Shown one piece after another: positions 13,864 to 26,100 of a DNA stretch of 64,000 nt. The notes beneath the pieces are model-generated. The model saw only the letters and a list, made by a program, of their open reading frames with translations, searched no databases and was not told the DNA's origin. A program made the translations under genes and the position numbers. The first letter of the stretch is position 1, and every line of letters begins with the position of its first letter. Location of the stretch: contig CM072863.1 of assembly GCA_036937835.1 (NCBI GenBank), positions 16,294,001 through 16,358,000 of the forward strand, written 5' to 3'. Source of the DNA: Pampus argenteus (lineage: Eukaryota; Chordata; Actinopteri; Scombriformes; Stromateidae).

Positions 13864-14118
13864 ATCTCCTACAGATCCTTTGATATTGGGGCTCGGGGTC
13901 GGGCCCAGGGGGAGCCGCCACCATTGCGTCCAACGATTGGAGTGCCAACGGTAGCCCAGAAGATGGGCTGGACGGGGACAATGAGGATAAGAACATCGAC
14001 GGGGACGCCGAGGGCGTGTGGAGCCCGGATATTGAGCAGAGCTTCCAGGAAGCCCTCGCAATCTACCCTCCCTGTGGCAGGAGGAAAATCATCCTGTCAG
14101 ACGAGGGAAAGATGTATG
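13864..14118 (+). other. tead3: First coding exon of tead3 with non-AUG start
   Basis: The acceptor is a T/C-rich run ending in cag at 13861-13863; the donor is G|gtgagt. Upstream of the start the frame is closed by TGA at 13881-13883. The ATT at 13923-13925 sits in gccgccaccATTg, a perfect Kozak context, and opens the frame IASNDWSANGSPEDG, matching the MASNSWNASSSP start of human TEAD3. The next in-frame ATG (14112-14114) is codon 64, inside the TEA domain, so it cannot give a full factor. Confidence 0.92.
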
Positions 14119-17100
14119 GTGAGTACACTGGATAACAGCCAAGGCAACAAAACAACAACAATTATATGGAAATCAATTCCATAATGAATGTACAAAAATG
14201 AGAAAACCCTCCATTCCACAGAGATTTGTGGCTGAGAGAAAACATCCACCAAAGTGTCCTGAAATGAAATGAGCTACATACTTTTCCTCTCATGCTCATG
14301 TCACAGCTTTGACGCAGAGGTTGAATGTTTTCTTTCCACGCAGAACTCTCGTTAACAAGTCTGTACCTGTTGTGCTGTGACCGGGGGGCAGGTTCTTCCA
14401 GTCTGTCCTGAAAGCATCTCAGCTCCTCACCCCAATGATTTACACCTGTCTTTTTCTTCAGAATGTTTTTTTTTTTTTTTTTTTACAGCCTGTTCTTATG
14501 CCCACTGTTTTATGGCCTCATCTCTTCCTCACTACACGTTCACTCACAAAACCTGCTCTTTGTTTTTTTATCGCAGAACGTCATGTGCTCGTTCTCCCCA
14601 CACCGGTATCACTGGGAGAGTTTTGCCTTTAGGTAACTAGTTGGAGTTGTTTTCTGAGGAAGTGTTGCATTTGATGCTGGATGGTTCTGTTAAATTATGA
14701 GTAATTAGCACAGCGTGAATCGAGACTTGGGAACAAAAACATCGCATTGGCATGCTGTTCCATCAAAGATTTTAAACATCCATATGGTTTCAGAATAGTT
14801 ATGCTGTTTCCAGTGTGTTCATTAAATTGCAGGTGTTGAGCCCTTAATGTCCAAAAAGCTCCAGATGGATTTGTTGGCAAGTCTTTCATTATTCTTTTAT
14901 TATTCTGATCCCTCGCTTTCTCGTTGCTATTGTTGAGACAGCGTATGCTCTCCTAATTTGATTGAACATTTGGAAATGTTGCTGAACAGCGATACACGTT
15001 GATCGACAGGAATTGCACTGTGATCTCTTCTGTTGTACTTGGCCCTGTCCTCAAAAAACCCCTCTCTGGTTTTGCAAAATGATCTTATTTTCACCATTGT
15101 ATTTCAACTCCCTCCCTCCTTCACATTCCTTGTAAGACTTCATGGCTCTTTAATTATTATCCATCACGTCTCAAAAAGTTGAAATAGATTCTGGCTTCAG
15201 TGCAACCATAAAAACCTTCAATCATTGCCGTTAAAGTCTCAGACTGACTGCGTATTAGTGTTTGTTTTTGAAGCACTGTTTTTTTTACAGGTTTGCTCTT
15301 CTGTGCTTGACGTCAGGTGAGATTCTTTTGGCGTGATTCATCAAAGACAGAATCTCATCCGCTCATTCCGTCGTGCAGAGTTGGATATTCAGGGCCAAGC
15401 ACATACCTGAGATAACTCAGATACTGTTGCAGCTTCTGTTATATCTTCTGATTCTGTCTTAAGGGACAGAGCAGCGGGTAAACAAAACTAAATTGCTCAA
15501 ATAGTCATTTTTAAAATTAATAGATTAATAATTGTGCAGAAAAAATATTAATTTCTCTGTTTTGCAAACTGAATATTTTTGTTTCTTTTGGCTGTTGGTA
15601 GTTAGACAAAACAAGCAATTTGAAGACATTATCTTAAGATGTCGTAGTGGCCATTTTTCACCGTTTTCAATAATTTAGTATTATCAGATTCATTTAAAAT
15701 GTATGTGACAATTAAAATTAGTTGACTTATAACAGAAAAAAAAACCAGACGTAAATATAGACTTATTATTGGATGGCTAATTCCACTTAACATTACTGAT
15801 TAATGTTATCCATTTTAATTGAATATAGTCCAAACAGACATTAATAGTAAACATTTTGTGCAGATTTACACAACCAGTTCACAGTGTACTATTAGTGAGA
15901 TTTTTGTGTACAGACTTTTACCTAAATAACCCTTCAGTCCTGTTTAGCAGAGCAGTGTTGTGTCCCAGGCTCCATATATTTGTCATGAGAACGTCAACAA
16001 AGAGGCTGGCTGTGCACAAACCTGCCCTCCTTAGCAACAAACTGTCAGGACCCCTTTTAGAGGCTCGTTTTTTTTCTAGACCACTAAACACCCTCTCCGT
16101 TTACAATAAGTCATCTGAGGCTCTGCTGGCAGAGCTAAGGCATGCCCCAGAAGAAGCTCTCTCACAAGGTGATTACCTCAGACACCTAAAAACTGCCCTG
16201 ACGTGAGATGAGGGGAATGTTGGCGATCGCTGTGTGTCTACCTGCAGTCTCAGACTCCCAGTGGCCTCTAAAAGTTATCCATCCCATTGGGAATTCCAGA
16301 TTTTCTGCCAGTATTTGTATTTTTTATTTTTTTTATTTGGTGGGAAATCTTTGCAAATTTCCATTGCCTTAGCAAGACGACTGCTATATACTGTACATGT
16401 GTATTTTCTGCTCCACAAACGTGTCTAGACTTCCCAGTAGCATTGCCAGTCATTCCTGTAGCTCAGGGGTGACAAAGAGTTCAAAGGAACATTACACTCA
16501 GTTTAAGCTTATAAGTCACACATGTTATTAATCACTCCGGTTGTTTCTGAACACTCGAAGAATCAGGACTTTAGTTTGTGACGTAAGCCAACTTGTACAA
16601 CTTGTGTACAACTTTTAATGCACCGATTTTATACTGACTCTCTTTTGTCAAACCTATTTCATAAAATGTGTTTTATATTATGATAGTGGTATCTTTTTTT
16701 AAATGTCTAAAATTCTACAATAATTCTAAGGAAAGTAAGATCATCCTTCTTTGTTTGCTGTTGCTCATTGGCTTTCATTGGCTGGGCGTTAGATATGAAG
16801 ATTGATACCATATGTGAGTAATTTCCCTTCCTGTTCATTCAGAGAGAAATTAAACCATAATGTCTCAGTTATCATTCAGTGGTAAGCATATTATCGGCGG
16901 CAACTAATAGCAAAACATTGAAAGAATTTTTGCAGCTCGGAGACTCTTATTGAATTGAATTGTTGGCACATTTTACACTTCAGGTGCAGAGGAAGTGTGT
17001 GTGTGTGTGTGTGTTAAAAATGTTACCTGTCTTGTTTTGCTTTGGGGCTGTACTGACATGTTGTTCACCTGTGTTTTCTGGCCTCAACAGGTGTGTCAAA

Positions 17101-20100
17101 CCCCAAGCACACACCTCTCTCTCAGCCCTGCAGCTGTCACTCCTGCAATGCACTCTGGGTACACACACACACACATACAAAAAAAAGATTTAAGTGCTGG
17201 AGGGATGAAGGCTTATGTCTGTTCTGACCTTTTGAAGGCCACATAAGAAATAGCAGCATGTTCACTGCATGCACAAGGTTGTGAGAAAGATGCATGTAAA
17301 AGAATAAGAGGAGGCGCTGAGCGGGCCTGTAATGATGACTGAGCAGGCCTGGTGCTTCCCTGTCAGCCCCCTCACTGAGATGTTAGGAATGTTTTCAGTC
17401 ATGGCTGAGCAGTATGTTAGCAATTTAGGATTACCTCAATGTTATGAGAAGGGAGGAAGGGAGAGAATATGGGTGGAGAAAGGGTTTTAGGATAGAAACA
17501 GCAGTAGAGACTGAGAAGGAGGGGGAAGGTACGGGGAGCGAAGAGAGATTACCTTTTTGCTCACTATCTTAGCGTGGAAGTGGAAAATTCCAGCGGTCAT
17601 GTAGTAAAAGAAAAAAAAGATAGGCGTGTCCTGTCAAGGGAAGAGGTTAAGAATGGCAGCCTGCAGCGATGTGAGTGGGTGTTGAGCAACAAGCGAGGGA
17701 ATCATAAGGAACTCAAAAAAAGGGGTTAGAGAGATGGAAAGACAGTGAGTGTGGGGAAATAAGAAGCAGAGGACAAATGATTGTACAAGTGTGTGTCTGT
17801 GTGTATGCACCTGTCATGTTCTCTGGCTGATTGGACCAACCATTTTACCATCTCCCTGCCTCCTCCCGGGTGACTTCATGATTATGTTTGATATTTTCTC
17901 TGATGGGATTTGAGAGAGAAATGTTTCTGAAAATGATCAACTAATATAACCAGTGGTAGTGGGTCAGTGTTGTAAGAATCATGATCCGATGTCTTTTTCT
18001 ACACAGCAGAAGAAAGTTTAGAAGAAACATATAACATCCAACTTTATAAAAAGTTTATTTGAAACTTTGAAAACAAATACTGGAGTTATATGCCTGACCC
18101 GGCGTCTCTGCAACAGACTGTACATCACATGAAAATAAATGCAGTGATTTTAAAATATCACAAAACCAACCAGATGTTGTGGAGAAACTAAAGATATAGT
18201 CTCTACTCACAACCGCAGAACTGCACTGTTCAACGGATGAACAAAACATGTGGTATTTTTTTCTGATTTACCACACAATACCAAACCGTCACTGTTACAA
18301 TGCATGTTAGACACAAAAGTATTTGGTCTGCTTTTTTTAATATGATTTCCATAATCACTTTAATTGTAAATAATAGATTTAGCTTGGTTTTACTAAGCCG
18401 CAGCTCAAAGAGTCAGAGTCTGAAAGTCTGCTGTGAATTTCTGTGCAATACTGAGGCCGTCTCAGCATCGTCTTTCTGTGAGAGGTCCTGCTGTTCATAT
18501 CTTGCATCCAAAGCTCAGCTATGAGATATCTGTGAAATTCATAGCAGAACTCTGCGGTTGGGAAGATATAATGTTTTTCCCTCTCTGCCTTTCAGCTGAA
18601 GAGATTGAGAGTGACAGTTGGGCGGGGGTCAGGCTGGCATTGTTCTTTCTCTGCCATCCTCTGCTGGGATGGTCGGCAGCAGGTGTTGCTGTCCGTTGAG
18701 TGCAGGGTCACACAGTGGTGTTGTTTTGGGAAAAGGGGCTGCTCTGCTGCCAGGTGGCAGTTGTTGGCAGAGACAGTTATGGCTTTGTGCTTCCTCCAAG
18801 AGTTACAGCATCAGCTGCCCCTTTTGCCCCCCCTAACCAACGACCCCCTACCCCAACCTAATGGCCCTCACCCCAGCTCTAACCCTTGCTTCTCCCAGAG
18901 CTGAAAGTGCATAGGAGCATGTGTGTGTTCGCCCGAGCTCTGGCTGTGTTCGCAGGTCCAGGCCAGTGAGACTGGCTAGCACAGATGTGTCAGGCTTAGA
19001 GGAATGTTAGGAATGCGGAGGCGCTGGAGCAGGCGTGTCCATCCTTGGCCCGGGGCATAAGGGGGGAGGGGCTACGTCAGTATCGACAGACATCTCCGCT
19101 CTGCTTTGCTCGGCTGGCCGTCCGCCGGGCTGACTGGTTGGAGAGTACAGTGAGTGCTGCGAGCCTGCTGGTGATGGCCTGCAGTACTTTTATGGTAATT
19201 GCAATAACCAGTGCCTTCTGGAGGCCAAGTGCTAAAGAGTGTGTGAAAAAACAGGACTTGTGAGTTTCTCCTGTCATTATGTGTCTGGATACTCTGAAAG
19301 CTGTTAAATAACTTCCTAGACACATAGTCTGTTGTGTGTGTGTGTCTGTCTGTGTTCACACGCATCGTGACCAGTTTTTGTTGGTGTAAATTTCTGTCAG
19401 CAAGTATAGAAGAGTTTAGGTCATTACTCATAATGATGGTGGTTTAACCTCTCCCTTTGGCCCAATTTTAAGCCACAGGAACCCAGAAAGCGTGACTTGG
19501 CAAGGAAACAGAGTGTAAAAGATTTTGCCCCAGGACAACATAATAATGCTTTTTGCACTTCACATAAACCAAAGATGATTTTTTTTCGCTTAAACCCAGC
19601 TGCTCTCTGCTGAAAAAAAAAAACTGTACTCCTTAAAGCGCATGCATGACACTAAATGTAAAAGTAAATTAAAGATCATGAAAGGCCAGAATAGAAGCCT
19701 GTTCTCTGCACAACCTGTTTGTGCAGAATGTCGAGAGTAGATGTTATGTCACGAAAAACATGGTTCTGTTTTCTAAGCGCTCTCTATAATTAGCCTGCAG
19801 GACTATGTGACCAGACAATAAGGAGGTGTGAAACAATAATTAAAACTTTGGTGTAAAACAATGAAAATCAACATTTTTAATACATGGCTTATTTTAAATA
19901 AGACATGAAACTTTAAAATAAAGTTCTCTTATAGCAAACAGAGCTGTTATTGTTATTGGGTTATCTGAGGAGCTCTGGGAAAGGTCATGCTGCTCTTCTT
20001 TTGACATGAGATGTGTATTCAAAGTATAACTAGAGTGCCCCCTTCTGTCCAATGTAAGGTATTGTTAAGTTATTTAGTGACCTTGCTGTCTGTGTTTTGT

Positions 20101-23100
20101 TACAGGTCGCAATGAATTGATAGCAAGGTACATTAAGCTGAGAACAGGCAAAACCCGCACAAGAAAACAGGTAAACACAGAATGTTTTTATAAACACTTT
20201 GAACGACATTAATGCCTGATTTATGATAATCTTAGTTTTAGTATGCATGAATCTGATTTTAGTTACTGACAATGCAAGGCATAAGACATCACCAGCAGGG
20301 TGCAAATAATTATTAACAGTAAAAATTGAAATTAATTAATCATAGTTCATGTTCTTAATGTCATGCTTAATAACAAAAAAGTGGATTACAAGTATTTTAA
20401 ATATATATATATATTTTTTTTTTCTTTCTTTTTTTTTTTTTCTTCAACAATCAACAAATCCCATTAAAACAAAACTAACAATGTATCAGTGTGTCTTTTG
20501 ATACTTTCTGGCTTACTTAGCCTTATTTAAATCTTTAAAAACATGTCATATTTATGTAAATGTTGTATGTTTAAATTATCTGAGCCCTGTAGATTTTAAC
20601 AAACATTATTCGAACAGGAATAAATAGTGTATTTGTTGGAGGTTATTTTCAGTCGCAGATTGATACACATTTGAAGTATTTTATGGCAGCAGGACAGAGT
20701 ACTCTATGTGGGATTGATTCAAAATAAACTACAAGGCCACATTTTAATGATCAGCATGGCTTATTGATGTGTTTTTAATATTTTTTAATAGATTTTGGAC
20801 AACAATGTACTGTAGCTCTATGACAATGAGAACTACACTAAACTATAATGGCTAAACAGCTAATACTTACAAAGATCAGTTGACTGATGGTTTAGATTTT
20901 GTTTATGGGATTTGTTCACAACAAGAAACATAGACTATTTCCAGCCTCAGTCTTTAATCAGCTTATATTGTCTGCAAGTATTCAGAAATATTACTGTTCT
21001 TATTGTAAGTATGTGTGTCCATGTCTGCACTTGCATGCATGTCTGTGTGCATGCATCTCGGTGCATGTTGTTTTTATGCTCAAATACTGTTTCACACCCC
21101 TTTAGGTGTCTAGTCACATACAGGTGTTAGCACGGAAGAAAGTTCGTGAATACCAGGCGGGTATCAAGGTAGGTGCCAACCTGCCTTCTGGCAACACTGA
21201 CTGGGGTCTCTTTCCTCTTTTGGTTACGGCTTGTCTCTCTTCCCTTCTTCTTCTTCCCTTGTCTTTTCTCTCCCTGTCTTCTTTTTCTTTTTCCCTCCTC
21301 TTGGCTATTCTTCTGTGCAGGTTTCTAGCCACTTGCAGGTTCTCGCCCGGAGAAAATCTCGCGAGATCCAGTCAAAGCTAAAGGTATGCGCTTCACCGCG
21401 GGCTCGGCGGGGCTGGTAAAGGCTTGGCTTTGCACTAACCAGTTCATTTTTGCATATTATATATAAACAGTTATTGCTTCGATGAGGCCAGTTCCTCCTG
21501 GAAAATTTTTTGCAAGCTTGGCAAGCAAGATAAATTATTTAACAATTAATTATTTCATGAACTTTCTTAGGATTTCATTATCTGAAAAAAAACCCCCACA
21601 GTCCTGTTTCTGTACCATGCATGCATCGCACAAACAGACAAAGCTTTTTAACTTCTACATACCGTACGTGCTACATTAACTATAAACTAATGTCATCGCT
21701 CAGTAGTAAATGTATAACAGCTGACTCTAAGACCTCTGCTTTAAAGGAATGCTACATAAGCTGTTATGATGTGTCCAGTGAAAGGTTGTTTAGCTGCATG
21801 ATGCTCCAGCTTTGTCCTCTGTGCCGGCCATGCTTCTGCAGCAAACTGTCCTCCTCTGAGACTTCTTCTTTTCCCAAAAACTCTCTCTACTTGCATATCT
21901 TTAGTTACTCTAATGTATCTATTTATAATGTCTTTTATAAAACATAAAATAAGATTAATCTTTCATTGTTGCCACCATGTGACTTCTTCTGACTTCTGTC
22001 TTGTAGTTCATCCAATTGCTCTGGTCTCTCCTAATGCTTTTTAAAGTTTTTGCATATTCGCATATACATAACGCAAACACGTGTAAATACTGAAGACATT
22101 GTGGCATTCTTAAATTAACCCCTTTATGCAGACTAATTCACAGCTGTCATATTTGAAAGATTCGATCATACAGAGATAAATGATGTAACTTTATGCAGGG
22201 AAGAGTCTTCAGTCCACCCAGCAGTAGCTGCTGTGCTAACAACCTATAAGGAAACTGAAGACTGATTTCTTTATTTCTTTAAGTTACATAAACTTTGACC
22301 TTGAAGTAATTCTATAACGTTTTACACGTCATTTGAGTTTCTGAGCTTTTTAAGTTTATTTTGAACAGAAGGATTAAGTCTTCCTGAAGATTTTTGGAGT
22401 CAGTTTGAGGTCACTGGAAAACTATCTAATGTTATAATTGAATGGGGTCACATGATCAACAGTCTTACAGATTTTGTGTAATGCATGCTCCAAAAATGTC
22501 CGAACAGGTACCATAATAATGATATAAAATCATGTTTAGGCAGTTCGAGGCTTGAAATATATTGTCTTTTATCCGACTTGCTTGAAGGGGTTAATCATGT
22601 TTTCTTCCATTGTTTCTGTGATCCTTTGCCAAACGAGTTTTGGGAAATTTTATACATGCTTTTTTTCCATATTTTCCATCCATATTTTGGCAACTTCACA
22701 CATCCTGACATATTTTTGTAGTAGATTAAATATATATTCTCAAACCCATCATTCATCAGCTGTTTACTCAACATTAAATTGAGTCCACTTAGTTGGCTGT
22801 GTTGTGTTTCACCTTTATTGGATAATAACATTGGTTATTTAATTGCACTGCAAAGCATTTGTAAATACTGTTGTTACTTTAAATCTTTTTGTAGCTTTTA
22901 AACATTGTGGACCGGACTATAAAAGCAGTCACAGAAATCCCCTACGCCCTGTTTAAGTGTGTCAGGCATTTGTGAAGTCAAGCGTGAATTGAAATACTCA
23001 ACAAACTAGTTTCCAAGCCAATCTTTGAAGTTCAGATGGACGATTCCTGCAAATTAAGTTATATAGTAGCATCAGTCTAATAAACATCAAGTATACATCT

Positions 23101-26100
23101 AAAGGCTTAAGTAGTAGAATTACTTGCCTTTTTACTATTTGCATCATGTTTTATTCAGTTAAACTATTGGTGTCAGAGAAAGTCCAGTTACATGAAATGT
23201 TGTGTTCCCCAATCATGCAGTACATATTTTATTAGGAACTCACAGAAACAATGTTTTTTTTTAAAAACATACACAAACAAAAACAAACATACTCTGTGCT
23301 TTACATTCTGCAGAGAAAATGAATTATGAATGATGAATGAATTATTATAAATATTTTAATTATATATTATTATTGCTGCCTGAAATGAAAAGTGTATGTA
23401 TATGTATATATACACATATATACAGTATATGAGCTGCATTATGTCAATCATACGTTACCAAATGTTATGTAGATGGCAAAATCGCCATACTTAATAGTTT
23501 CCAAAATATTGAGATAGTTTTGTTCAAGAAGCTATTTTGCAGTCCTCCAGTACCCACTGAAAACTGTGATTTATGATATGTTGAGTTAATGTGCAGTATA
23601 ATAATGAGGGCAATTTTAATATAGTGTCAAGTTTTATGTGGCTCAAAACTCTTAATAAATCTTAATTATTTAGAACTTCACAGTACTAATGGTTTCTTTC
23701 TTTTTTGATTCAGGCGATGAATTTGGTAAGTGAATCTTGTGTAATATGCTTCCCTCCTACCCTTTGTTTGGCACCACCAGCTGGCATGGCGCCCCACCCT
23801 ATTGCTATCCTGTAATAAAGCAATGCTTTAGAAACAGCCACGCTTTGAACACAATACTGCTGCGCAATCCTGCCTGATGTAGCGCAATCCCCTCAACCTC
23901 TGCCAGTAGCGGAGTCTTGCTTGCTTTGCATAAGGTGTTACTCTTTGATTTGGGGTCTCGCTTCTGAGGCACTCCTTTAATCACAAAGTCCTATCTTAAT
24001 TAGCTGAAGTTCATTCTTTTGCAAACATGCAAAAAAACAAAAAAACAAAAACAAAAAAAAAAAACAAGAGAGTGAACTTTAAAGAAAGTTTGAAAAACTG
24101 AAATGAAAGAAGTTTGTAAATCTTAAACTGTGTGTCATGCTCGCTTAAAAAAATTAAAAATGCCTCTTTGTGGACATGGATATCTTTTGTGCTACCTGTT
24201 TCCCTTACTTTTAGTAAGTACTTTCAGAAGCGTAGTAAAACCTGAATTTTGTTGATGTACATTTGTAAATGCAGCATGAATGCAAAACTGCATTCAGAAC
24301 AATGAACTCTGTATCCTCTTTTTCCTGTGGTGATGATAACACACTGACCTTCAATTTTTCCATTTCTTGTGACCCGAGCTTAAGCACCAGTGAGGCAACG
24401 CTGCTTCATTTTCTTTTTTCTTCTCTTTGCTTTGTTCTGTTGAGCTTCTCTTTCAAAATAAACAGTTTTCTTTATTAAAATTTATTAAAAAGATCATAAG
24501 AACAAAGTTTAACATGCACTAAATATACTGCTAAAATAATATCAAGCTTATCACAACTCTCAGATGTTCCCCTCAAGCTCTTTAAATGGATTGATTTTAG
24601 AATTCTGATATTGTTTTAATAATATTAATTTGTGTAATGTAGTGTGGAAGTCATACACAGAACATATTACAGTAACAATGTCACAGCAGCAGAAAAGGTG
24701 TGGCTGGTGCCACGTTGTGGATGAATCCTCTCATTTCTCTGTGTCAATCTGTAGGATCAGGCGTCTAAAGACAAAGCCCTGCAGAACATGGCAGCACTAT
24801 CATCTGCACAGATCGTCTCCCCAAGTATGATAAAAAATCATCTTCCACCACTGCCTCCCGCCCCCTACCAACCAGCCAGAGTGAGACCTCCCTTCATTTT
24901 GTTGTTGTTCTTTTGAAATACGAATTTGATGTGACATTGGATTTGATTTGAGGAAACCAGATGAACCACAGAGACAATTAACGCTTATTTCTTTCTCCCC
25001 AGTTCTGGCCTGCTCCAATCGCAGGACAGCCTGGACCTTCTCAGGAGTAAGTAAACCACTTTACTGAACCCACAGGATGTCTGTGGCATGTGTTTAGTTT
25101 CAGAAGACAGAAATTGGTGTTAGAGATGAGTAAAGGCATGAGTGGGTTTGGCTGAATGTCAGGTGGGTATTTAACAGATCACGTTTTTGCACACCAGGCT
25201 GGTTCTAGATCTCAACCCGGGAAGGACTCCTGGGCTTGGCCGCACCAGCCACGCGTAAGTTTCCCCTAGCTGAGGTCCAGCTGTGAGCACAAAGTAGTAC
25301 TAATACTTCTTCTACACTGTATTGTATGTTTCCTGCACTGATGTAAACCACCACTAAATTAACTGCTTCAAAATTCATTAAGAAACAAAAGGTATAAGGC
25401 TGATTAATCCAAAACATCTGCAAACATTTTTATACATTTTCTTGTATTTGTCAGTAAAAGCATAAATAATTGTTACTTTGCATCATTATGAAGCAATGAA
25501 GCAGGTAGACTTACGCGTAGCTGGTGCAGCAACACATGCTTGTACTTTAGCACTAACAGATTTTCACAATAAAAAAATGTTTTAGACTCAAATATGTTAA
25601 GACACATATGCCACAAACATCTGATCCTGACACTATGTAGATTAATGAGGTTAATGTCTTACTGAACTATTCATTGTCTTTCAGTATCAAACCTTTTGCA
25701 CAGCCCCCATACACAAACCTATCAGGTCCTATACCACAATCCATACCAAGTAAGTATGAAGTTAAGTGAAAATCTGTGACATATTTTCCAAGAATGAAAC
25801 CAAACTAATAAATGACATTGAAATGACTTCCTGTCACCGTTTTCATTAATGTCTGTGTGCTTGTTCAGGTTATGAGCCCTTGGCACCTCCTCCTCCACCA
25901 AGCGCTACTGCAGTGCCAGTGTGGCAGGACCGGACCATTGCCTCCTCTAAGCTGCGGATGCTGGAGTACTCGGCCTTCATGGAGGTTCAAAGAGACCCAG
26001 ACACTGTGAGTTTAAGTTTACAATAAGTCTTCCAACATACGGCAACAAAATAAATGTCATACGTCTTAGTAGTCATAGTTAATGGTTTATATGATGCTTC

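Larger units (their letters stand above)
14119..20105 (+). other. tead3: Intron of tead3 with a GC-rich island
   Basis: This 6-kb intron has no convincing coding exon. It carries GT and CA repeats at about 17.0-17.2 kb and a GC-rich, CpG-containing patch at about 18.94-19.15 kb with paired TEAD motifs and a CRE-like site. Confidence 0.7.

Noticed and set aside
13840..14184. Plus-strand ATG frame overlapping the first tead3 exon
   Set aside because: It is in a different frame from the TEA-domain coding sequence and crosses the splice sites.
14377..14640. 87-codon frame after the first tead3 coding exon
   Set aside because: It depends on a T run (FFFFFF) and lies in an intron.
22485..22831. 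Frame with FFHCFCDPLPNEFW, reminiscent of a LINE C-terminal zinc motif
   Set aside because: The match is too short, lacks the full Cys/His pattern, and has no other LINE segment nearby.
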